Source: JBGSZX01 sp964640545
Lineage (GTDB): Bacteria; Bdellovibrionota; UBA2428
NCBI GenBank assembly: GCA_964640545.1
Contig: CAZXHL010000069.1
Location: 1-13,061, forward strand
Direction of reading: 5' to 3'
DNA: 13,061 nt
How positions within the stretch are numbered: the first letter of the stretch is position 1; every line of letters starts with the position of its first letter. A program made the translations under genes and the position numbers. Positions 6,666 to 12,451 of the stretch are shown one piece after another. Below the pieces are notes generated by a model. It worked only from the letters and a program-made list of their open reading frames with translations. It had not been told where the DNA came from and made no database searches.

Positions 6666-6691
6666 CGGTTCCAGTTAGGGGGCCGGAACCG
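6666..6691. other. 7-bp perfect hairpin
   Basis: CGGTTCC (6666-6672) and GGAACCG (6685-6691) are exact complements around a 12-nt loop. No T-tract follows on either strand, so it is not a standard terminator. Its role is unknown. Confidence 0.5.
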
Positions 6692-6716
6692 ATATGATTA
6701 CTTAGTAACAAGATGG

Positions 6717-6740
6717 GTTTTAAGAGGTTATCCTCAAAAC
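6717..6740. other. Bulged 9-bp hairpin
   Basis: GTTTT, a 2-nt AA bulge, GAGG, loop TTAT, CCTC, AAAAC. All nine pairs are Watson-Crick. It lies 26 bases after the previous hairpin. Its role is unknown. Confidence 0.4.
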
Positions 6741-6771
6741 GTCAAGCATCTTTGTAAAGATTTTTGTGGAA

Positions 6772-6813
6772 AATGCTGTAAGTCGGGCCTCCGGCTTTAC
6801 AATCAAAAGCATT
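6772..6813. other. Composite hairpin with inner and outer helices
   Basis: The inner helix pairs 6777-6786 with 6791-6801 (eleven bases, one bulged, one G-U pair) around the loop GCCT. The outer helix AATGC (6772-6776) and GCATT (6809-6813) stacks on it with a 7-nt bulge on the right side. The compound shape suggests a folded RNA rather than a terminator, but transcription is not shown. Confidence 0.4.
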
Positions 6814-6993
6814 ATGTGCTAGGAAACGCCGACATTTGCCAATGTTTTCAAGACCTTATTATTGTGCATAAGTTGACAAGGCAGGCCAAATATACCCCTC
6901 CCAAAATCACAGCAGAACCACTTAGTCACCAAATCGTGCCCCACCCCTGCCTGAGCTTGCCTAAGTCTACAGATTGTTATTCACTCACGAGCC

Positions 6994-7869
6994 ATGGCCT
7001 ACCTTATGATGATCCTTGCGACGTTTATCTGGGGTGCTGGTTTTGTCGGGACTCGCTGGACTCTCGATGACTATTCACCTACCTGGTCCAACGCCATGAG
7101 GTTTGTCCTGGCCACCATATTCATCTCCCCCTACCTGATCAAAAATTTCAAAAAGCTAAACTTCAAAGTCACAGCCATCTCTGGATTTATTCTCTATTTG
7201 GGATTGCACTTTCAAACCCTTGGCATCGCTCAAACCACCATGGCCAAAAGTGGATTCCTCACAGCTTTTTACGCCCTATTCACTCCAGTCATTCTCGTCT
7301 TTATCTTTAAAGAAAAAATCAAGACTAGCTTTTGGGGACTGCTCTTGATTGCCATCGCCGGAATTGCACTCCTTTGTGAAATGAGCCTTGATAACTTTAA
7401 TACGGGCGACACGTACATTCTGATTAGTGCCTTCTTTTTTTCATGCCATATCCTATGGATCGATCGCTGCGCACAAAAAGAAGACCCTATGAATTTTAAT
7501 TTTTGGCAGTGCCCCTTCGTCGCCTTACTTGCCGTTAGTTGGGCGCTCATCGCCGAGGGCGGCGTGCCGATAGAACCACTTCTTCGCTTTCAGGAACTAG
7601 GACAAGCTTCGACCATCTCTGGATTTTTGATCTTGTCAGTTTTCTCAAGCCTGGTTGCGTTCACCATACAAATTTCAGCGCAAAAGAAATTAAGAGCCCA
7701 CATTGTAAGCCTAATTTTTCTGCTTGAATCCGTGTTTGCTTCTATCTTTGGATATTTTTTGTTCGGAGAAGTTCTTTCGCCGATAGCGCTCTCAGGTGCT
7801 GCTCTAGTCGTACTTTCCGTGGCACTAATTCCCGTTCTATCAAGACCCAAAAAAAACTGTCGCCCCTGA
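6994..7869 (+). CDS. EamA/DMT superfamily permease
   Basis: A 291-aa inner-membrane transporter of the drug/metabolite transporter superfamily, likely an exporter of small metabolites or amino acids; the substrate cannot be read from sequence. It has about ten hydrophobic helices arranged as two EamA repeats of five (about 1-130 and 135-285). The first repeat opens with the family pattern FIWGAGFVGTRW (12-23), and FQTLGIAQTTMAKSGFLTA (69-87) is typical of helices 3-4. The second repeat ends with LESVFASIFGYFLFGE (244-259), also a family signature. Length is normal. ATG 6994 starts directly at the first helix, as usual; no clear Shine-Dalgarno site precedes it. It stands alone, convergent with the next gene 15 bp away. 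Confidence 0.93.
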   Translation: MAYLMMILATFIWGAGFVGTRWTLDDYSPTWSNAMRFVLATIFISPYLIKNFKKLNFKVTAISGFILYLGLHFQTLGIAQTTMAKSGFLTAFYALFTPVILVFIFKEKIKTSFWGLLLIAIAGIALLCEMSLDNFNTGDTYILISAFFFSCHILWIDRCAQKEDPMNFNFWQCPFVALLAVSWALIAEGGVPIEPLLRFQELGQASTISGFLILSVFSSLVAFTIQISAQKKLRAHIVSLIFLLESVFASIFGYFLFGEVLSPIALSGAALVVLSVALIPVLSRPKKNCRP

Positions 7870-7884
7870 AGCTATCGCCTAAAT

Positions 7885-9204
7885 TTATTTGGCTGGCCTC
7901 ACGAGACTCACAAAGGAAGCCAAACACGAGAGCTTCGGTTTTGAAGTGTGGAGTTCCAGCACCTCTCTTAAAGCCAGAGCACCGGAGAGACGATCTTCCG
8001 TCAGAACAGAAGCTAACATCCTTGCCTTCCTTACTCGACGAATCTGGTTCCTATAAGCATTAATGCTCGCAGACAAATCATTCAGACTCTTCCCGCTACT
8101 CGCAAATTCAAGCAGCAATTGAGTTTCATCCGACTGTGCTGCATTTTTCAGGAGCTGCGAGCTTTGTTCAAAATCTTGAATGACACCCTTGAGTGCCTCA
8201 CGTTCACTCTTCGACATCACACCAAAAGAGCCTTTGATTTGCCTGGCAAGATCTTCTTCCAGGAAGCTATAGGTCCTCTTTAAATCAACGAGCTCATGTA
8301 GCTGAGCTGAAAGCTTTTCCTTTGCTAGCCCTGACAGCAAAGGCCTCTCCAAAGAATGGAGTCTCGAGAAGACCTCCATCCGAAGCTCGCTACGCTCAGA
8401 GATAAACAACCAAAGTTGCAAAGCGTACAAAGGTTTCTTATTTTTCAACTCAAGAATGGCTTCTATCCAACGATCCCCTTGAGGGGCCTTGCGCACCACA
8501 GACTCAAGTTCACCTATCGATAAAGCCCAATGTGAAGCGCTTTTGGCGTCACTGATATAAATAGAATGTCCTTTTAGTTCCTTTAGAACATCATCAAAAA
8601 CAAGAGAGATAACATGAGAACGCTCAGACATGCCCAAAAGTTCTTTGCGAATTTTTCTCATATCCCTAAAGGTTTTTAGGCCAACCTTTCGAATGATCTT
8701 CATATCCTCAAAGTTCTTCATCACAAAGACTTGCCCCGCAGCCACAAAGGGTTCAAACGGCGTCGCGAGCACCAACATGGCAAGCCCCGGTTGACCGAGG
8801 GCCGACAGGATCGGTGGGAGAATGAAGGTGCTTAAAATATTAGTAATCAGAAACGTTTTTGTAGCTGGTTTTGCATATCTAGCAATCGCATGGCTTCGAA
8901 TCTTAACACTTTCCAAATGGAGAAAAGACGAGTGAATCATTCGCTTCCAACGAGACATAGGCACATTAGAGAGTTGGACTTGGTGTTTGTTGTAGAACTC
9001 AAGAGCCTCAGCCTCAATCTCGGCATAAAATTCTTTGGCACTCAAATCAATCGCCTCGAGGTCCTCGGCCACACGATTCGCAATAGCACTATCCAAGGCA
9101 AGCTGGGTGTCCCCCGTCAGGGGCTGCGTTTTGGCAGTAGACGAATAGAGTGATCCTAGCGATAAAATAAAGACCATAAGAATTTTTTTCGACGTGCAAA
9201 CCAT
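7885..9204 (-). CDS. Exported helical protein of unknown function
   Basis: A 439-aa protein I do not recognise. It starts with a probable signal peptide or anchor (KK at 6-7, hydrophobic to about 20, possible cleavage after STA at 22-24). A second hydrophobic stretch at about 117-160, rich in Pro and Gly, could make one or two membrane spans. The rest (about 165-439) is rich in charged residues, predicted mostly helical with coiled-coil character near 330-400. There are three cysteines, one in the signal region and one near the C-terminus, and no catalytic motif. The codon pattern is consistent with a real gene. ATG 9204 has no Shine-Dalgarno site; ATG 9177 is possible but would remove the basic n-region. 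It converges on the permease gene; an 8-base T-run lies about 30 bases past its stop on its own strand, without a good hairpin. Confidence 0.75.
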   Translation of the reverse strand: MVCTSKKILMVFILSLGSLYSSTAKTQPLTGDTQLALDSAIANRVAEDLEAIDLSAKEFYAEIEAEALEFYNKHQVQLSNVPMSRWKRMIHSSFLHLESVKIRSHAIARYAKPATKTFLITNILSTFILPPILSALGQPGLAMLVLATPFEPFVAAGQVFVMKNFEDMKIIRKVGLKTFRDMRKIRKELLGMSERSHVISLVFDDVLKELKGHSIYISDAKSASHWALSIGELESVVRKAPQGDRWIEAILELKNKKPLYALQLWLFISERSELRMEVFSRLHSLERPLLSGLAKEKLSAQLHELVDLKRTYSFLEEDLARQIKGSFGVMSKSEREALKGVIQDFEQSSQLLKNAAQSDETQLLLEFASSGKSLNDLSASINAYRNQIRRVRKARMLASVLTEDRLSGALALREVLELHTSKPKLSCLASFVSLVRPAK

Positions 9205-9455
9205 AAAGATTCAAACTCAATTCTGGCCGACTAGGCCTGAGCATCTGAAGCAATTCTTAGGCCAAGAGTGAAGCTCTTGATCTTTAAGAACAAAGCGAAA
9301 GCTCGACTTCAGAACCGGCTGGTGATCTTGTGACGAGCTGCCTATTTCTTGGGCAGTATAGATTCCCTGAAATGCCTCCATCACAGCCCAAAGATTAGAC
9401 ACTTTGGCAAACTTTGTCCTTTCAAGCAGATGAGCAAATCAAATATTATGCCCTC
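9205..9455. other. Divergent intergenic region with a possible minus-strand small frame
   Basis: On the minus strand a frame is open from 9438 to the TGA at 9217, 12 bp upstream of the 439-aa gene, with a possible GTG start at 9402 (61 codons) or ATG at 9381. Its translation contains AKVSNLWAVMEAFQGIYTAQE, which resembles the helix after the membrane segment of type IV pilins, but no pilin N-terminus is encoded next to it. It may be a small gene, a decayed fragment or chance. The plus-strand part ends with the -10-like TATTAT at 9444-9449. Confidence 0.25.
9444..9449 (+). promoter_or_regulatory. -10 element six bases before the 300-aa gene
   Basis: TATTAT (5 of 6 to consensus) ends six bases before ATG 9456. 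The -35 region is poor (TTCAAG, 9421-9426, 17-bp spacer). It supports ATG 9456 as a leaderless start. Confidence 0.35.
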
Positions 9456-10358
9456 ATGAACAGGATGTTTTCACTCCGTCTTTCTTTGGCTGGTTTGCTA
9501 ATCTTTTCGTTGCAGGTTCAAGCCAATGCAGAACCCACATGCACCGAGGCCTTAAAAACATTGATTGCCGCACAAAAGGCGACAAACAATTTTGCCTCGC
9601 ATTTCAAGAATGTAGAAGCGCCTGGAAATGTGATGGGCTTTGCACAAGTACATACTCAAGACCTCAAAGCGGAGCACATTGCTTCTCTCATGAATCTTTC
9701 AAAAAAAATGAAGCTGCCGCCGGAGCAATTGCGAATCAAGCTAGACTCGATCCTCACAGCATCACCGAATCCCCCGATTTATAGAGCCATTAGACTGTTG
9801 GAAGTTGCCGAGCTTACTAGAACACCATATCCGGAGTTACGTAAGAGCTTAGACTCGCTAGAAAAAGTGTTTGTCAGCTCACAAAAGAAACTTGGATTCA
9901 ATGACTCCGAGATCCCTGAGCATTTTAATCCCGACCAAATCATTAGACTCTATCTTGCAAATGTTTCAATGAAGAACGTTGATGTTCCCAAAGTCTATAT
10001 CGAATTCTTTCGCACCTTTGAAAACACGAGGGCCGAACCTTTCCTAACTTTTATTCAGATTCTCAACACTCACGGCCTAGAAGCCAATGCTGCCATCGAG
10101 CATCTAAAAGCATTTAAAGTTCTCAAAACTCAGCCGGGAAAGAGTATGGGATTTTCTTCAATCGTTTCATCGCAAGAAAAAGTGATGAACCCAAGTCTCG
10201 AGGAGTGTCTATCATTACTCGAACTTCAAAAAGCAATGAACATCCCCCACGAAGAATTTACTAGGTTAGTTGATGAACTCGCTCAAGGCGCGTCCTCTGG
10301 TGATTGGCGTGGAGTTATCGAAAACCTTGTTCAGGCTCTTCCCAAAAAAGAAGATTGA
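9456..10358 (+). CDS. Exported protein with degenerate helical repeats, unknown function
   Basis: A 300-aa protein of no family I recognise. A good Sec signal peptide (1-25: NRMFSLR, a hydrophobic core, then VQANA before EPT) implies export to the periplasm or beyond. The mature part is helical and shows a loose repeat of about 35-50 residues: a leucine-rich helix, a short turn often with Pro-x-Glu, then a second helix with LD or similar. Units are at about 74-99, 109-135, 160-187, 195-220 and 247-276; the clearest pair is MKLPPEQLRIKLDSI and TRTPYPELRKSLDSL. This resembles helical scaffold repeats and suggests protein binding (inference). The frame opens at TTG 9414, but that start would put polar residues before the signal peptide, so ATG 9456 is preferred; ATG 9465 is also possible. 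It is divergent from the 439-aa gene. Confidence 0.75.
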   Translation: MNRMFSLRLSLAGLLIFSLQVQANAEPTCTEALKTLIAAQKATNNFASHFKNVEAPGNVMGFAQVHTQDLKAEHIASLMNLSKKMKLPPEQLRIKLDSILTASPNPPIYRAIRLLEVAELTRTPYPELRKSLDSLEKVFVSSQKKLGFNDSEIPEHFNPDQIIRLYLANVSMKNVDVPKVYIEFFRTFENTRAEPFLTFIQILNTHGLEANAAIEHLKAFKVLKTQPGKSMGFSSIVSSQEKVMNPSLEECLSLLELQKAMNIPHEEFTRLVDELAQGASSGDWRGVIENLVQALPKKED

Positions 10359-10393
10359 TCCAAACATCTCATCTTTTTGCTGAAAGTTTGGAT
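10358..10393 (+). terminator. Weak hairpin at the end of the 300-aa gene
   Basis: ATCCAAAC (10358-10365) and GTTTGGAT (10386-10393) are perfect 8-bp arms around a 20-nt loop, beginning at the last base of the stop codon. No T-tract follows on the plus strand, so termination is doubtful. Confidence 0.35.
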
Positions 10394-10457
10394 TGAAATG
10401 GCTTAGGTATTGCCGCATTTGAGCGCCAAAAGGTCAGAGCTTGTCAGACCGGCTGGC

Positions 10458-10485
10458 TTGACCCGACCTTGGAAAACTCTATCTT
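10458..10485 (+). promoter_or_regulatory. σ70-type promoter of the 405-aa lipoprotein gene, apparently leaderless
   Basis: -35 TTGACC (10458-10463, 5 of 6), 16-bp spacer, -10 TATCTT (10480-10485, 4 of 6). The -10 ends six bases before ATG 10492, and the gap (TCTCCC) contains no Shine-Dalgarno sequence. Confidence 0.45.
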
Positions 10486-10491
10486 TCTCCC

Positions 10492-11709
10492 ATGAGAAAG
10501 CCCCCGATTTCCTCACTCACCCAACTTCTCTCAATCTGTGCTTTTCTGCTCCTTAATGCCTGCACTATCAAAATGCCATCTCCCGAACTTCCCTCCCCCC
10601 AAGGCAACACATCAGAGACCCCAGGCGACACCACCGACGAAGCAGATCCATCGCCTGGAGAGATCGAGGACCCGCTCCCCGACCCGAAGCTAGGTATTCA
10701 AAAGCTATTTGCAGCTTATCCTTGGAATTTTGAGAATTCAGAAGTCTATCAAAGTCTCAAACAAGACGGCTACTCTCTCGACCTTAATGTAAAGGAACTC
10801 AATTCTTTCAATGCGTGGATGGAACAAGACGCGTATAGCTCTGCGGAGGTAAAAGGCAACGTCGAAAAACAACTAGTTCATATCGTCGATCAATTGCAGG
10901 GCACCCACACGGCGTTTAGAAGATTCATTCTAGATAGGCGATCTTATGTCTCGGCTCCTACGAACCTCAGTATTCCTAGCTCCGATCCTTTCTTGGTTCA
11001 TATCGACAAAGCCGGAAGTCGTTCGGAGATTGATAGCTTCCTTTATTTGATCGGAGTTTTGTGGAGACTGTCGACCTCCAAAACGGTTCTCCTATACCCT
11101 CAATGGATCAAATCCATCACCATCAATGATTCCTTAGCTGAAAGGGCCATAGAGGAAAGTGCAAAGTTTTGGGACGAGAACAGCGCTACTATGGGACCCT
11201 TACTTGGATCCCACAGTGAGCAGATTCACCTCGTTGAACTAAACTCATACTCCGCAGAAACTCAGCCGCCTTTTAAACTATTCCCCTCTCAGAAAATGCT
11301 TCTCATCAACGAGTCTACATTTTCCTCAGATTTTCTAGACGAGCTTCAAGGATTGCTGTCAAAAGTCAAAGAGATTGTTAAAAGGCAACCCTCGTTAGAG
11401 GTAGACCTCACCGTTCCAGTCACGCATAGCTGGAGGCACCCTAAGGCCTTGTTTGAGTATCAACACCTACTGAACTCCATTGATCACTTTCTTATGCAGC
11501 GTGAAAAAATTCTTGAAAAACTTCAGGTCAAGAAATTGGAATTTGTGTTGTGCAAAGCAGAGTTTGACCAAAAGCCGATCTGCGGAAGTTACGATGCTAG
11601 AAGCCAAACATTAGTCTGGCCCCTAGCCTTTAGACGAGACCCCGAATCCCCACATGTCGTCGTCACAAGGGAAGACATTCGCAGGACGCTTCAGAAAATA
11701 CTTCGTTAG
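10492..11709 (+). CDS. Lipoprotein of unknown function
   Basis: A 405-aa protein with a lipoprotein signal peptide: basic start MRK, hydrophobic core, lipobox LNAC with lipidated C24. Thr follows the cysteine rather than Asp, which in the Lol rule favours the outer membrane. Residues about 28-68 are a Pro-, Ser-, Thr- and acid-rich linker of the kind that holds a domain away from the membrane. The remaining 335 residues look globular, with mixed helix and strand and several Trp and Tyr residues; the two cysteines near the C-terminus (in VLCKAEF and PICGSYD) could form a disulphide. I recognise no catalytic motif or family. It follows the 300-aa gene by 133 bp with its own likely promoter, and ends 5 bp from the convergent PL3-like gene. 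Confidence 0.8.
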   Translation: MRKPPISSLTQLLSICAFLLLNACTIKMPSPELPSPQGNTSETPGDTTDEADPSPGEIEDPLPDPKLGIQKLFAAYPWNFENSEVYQSLKQDGYSLDLNVKELNSFNAWMEQDAYSSAEVKGNVEKQLVHIVDQLQGTHTAFRRFILDRRSYVSAPTNLSIPSSDPFLVHIDKAGSRSEIDSFLYLIGVLWRLSTSKTVLLYPQWIKSITINDSLAERAIEESAKFWDENSATMGPLLGSHSEQIHLVELNSYSAETQPPFKLFPSQKMLLINESTFSSDFLDELQGLLSKVKEIVKRQPSLEVDLTVPVTHSWRHPKALFEYQHLLNSIDHFLMQREKILEKLQVKKLEFVLCKAEFDQKPICGSYDARSQTLVWPLAFRRDPESPHVVVTREDIRRTLQKILR

Positions 11710-11714
11710 CCGAG

Positions 11715-12431
11715 TTAAAGATCTCCAGATATGGAGAGACCACTAGTTTTTCTGACTTTATGTTTTACACCGATAAACTTATTGCCTTTCACACGAAGCT
11801 TTGCGCTGCCTTCACTGTGCCTTAAAGCTTCTTTGCATTTGTAAAACACATTATCCTCGACTATGAGATCGGAGCCGCCTTTGAAGCGTATGCAGCGAGT
11901 CGCATCGACAAAGTCATTGTTCTTGATCAAAACTTTTTTGACAGACCTAGGGTTAAATTGAAGACACTTGTCTTCGCATTTTGCGAACTGTGAATCGGTG
12001 ATCTCGATGTTATCGTAGTTTGCATTTTTTGGAGCACTGATCGCATCATCACAAACATCAGCCATGACAATATTCTCGATTTTAATATTGGATCCACGAA
12101 GATGAATTCCGTCTGGAGCCCCTTCAATAAAGCAATTACGTAGCGTAGCTCCCGCGCGAAGAACGAACATAGGTGGCATGCCTTCTTTCTGGCTGCAGTC
12201 TCCTGGACCTGTCCAACGATACGTTGCTCCGTCGCAGTCGAAAGTTCCCGAGATTGTCTTCGTTCGATTGAGCTGGACGAGCTTGTTGCTGGAAGGTTCT
12301 CGGATCTTCGGGGCACTACCACCACCATCCCCATCGGCTCCGCCGCCCCCACTCACCTCGCAGGCTCCTAGACTTAAAATTAAAACAGTCATAAAAGTAG
12401 ATCGTGCTTTCGCACTTAAAAAATGATTCAT
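11715..12431 (-). CDS. Lipoprotein with PL3 pectate-lyase-like β-helix
   Basis: A 238-aa protein with a lipoprotein signal (lipobox LGAC, C24), a Gly-rich linker (about 27-40) and a β-helix domain (about 48-235) like polysaccharide lyase family 3, whose members cleave polygalacturonate by Ca-dependent β-elimination. The family landmarks are in order: VLRAGATLRNCFIEGAPDGIH with D107, DVCDDAIS with D128/D129 (usually E-D, Ca ligands), CEDKCLQFN with K155, and RCIRFKG with R179/R182. The usual Lys-x-x-Arg catalytic pair is Arg-x-x-Arg here and the SCGNC motif after it is missing, so activity or substrate may differ. Many cysteines in the domain suggest disulphides and extracytoplasmic location. 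AAGGGGGG five bases upstream supports ATG 12431. It lies 20 bp after the partial gene at the right edge, likely one operon. Confidence 0.85.
   Translation of the reverse strand: MNHFLSAKARSTFMTVLILSLGACEVSGGGGADGDGGGSAPKIREPSSNKLVQLNRTKTISGTFDCDGATYRWTGPGDCSQKEGMPPMFVLRAGATLRNCFIEGAPDGIHLRGSNIKIENIVMADVCDDAISAPKNANYDNIEITDSQFAKCEDKCLQFNPRSVKKVLIKNNDFVDATRCIRFKGGSDLIVEDNVFYKCKEALRHSEGSAKLRVKGNKFIGVKHKVRKTSGLSISGDL
11722..11751 (+). terminator. Possible terminator of the 405-aa lipoprotein gene
   Basis: TCTCCA, loop GATA, TGGAGA (11722-11737), with a T-run at 11747-11751 about nine bases later. It lies inside the 3' end of the convergent PL3-like gene, the only place a terminator could be. The stem is short and the T-run is displaced. 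Confidence 0.3.
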
Positions 12432-12436
12432 ATTTG

Positions 12437-12444
12437 CCCCCCTT
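12437..12444 (-). promoter_or_regulatory. Shine-Dalgarno site of the PL3-like gene
   Basis: AAGGGGGG on the minus strand, five bases before ATG 12431, between this gene and the stop of the preceding one. It decides the start over the internal ATG at codon 14. Confidence 0.6.
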
Positions 12445-12451
12445 AGGCTAG

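Larger units (their letters stand above)
6564..6993. other. 430-bp gene-free region with a series of hairpins
   Basis: No credible coding frame is present. The region contains the aminotransferase terminator (6605-6660) and three more hairpins at 6666-6691, 6717-6740 and 6772-6813. A consensus -35 TTGACA at 6873-6878 has no matching -10 downstream. In the last 150 bases before the permease I see neither a clear promoter nor a Shine-Dalgarno site. Confidence 0.6.

Noticed and set aside
6666..6691. GGTTCC-containing hairpin as part of a tRNA
   Set aside because: No acceptor stem, D arm or anticodon arm can be built around it and no CCA end is present.
6873..6896. Consensus -35 TTGACA followed by TATACC
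   Set aside because: The gap is only 12 bp and no -10-like hexamer sits 16-18 bp downstream.
6816..7070. Plus-strand open frame of 84 codons overlapping the permease start
   Set aside because: Its composition is not protein-like, it has no Shine-Dalgarno site, and it overlaps the well-supported permease gene in another frame.
9414..9455. TTG 9414 as the start of the 300-aa protein
   Set aside because: It would place 14 polar residues before a good signal peptide; ATG 9456 has a -10 hexamer at the leaderless distance and a proper n-region.
12178..12426. Plus-strand frame rich in Pro and Ser opposite the PL3-like gene
   Set aside because: It is the antisense of the Gly-rich linker and lipoprotein signal; no independent start signal is present.
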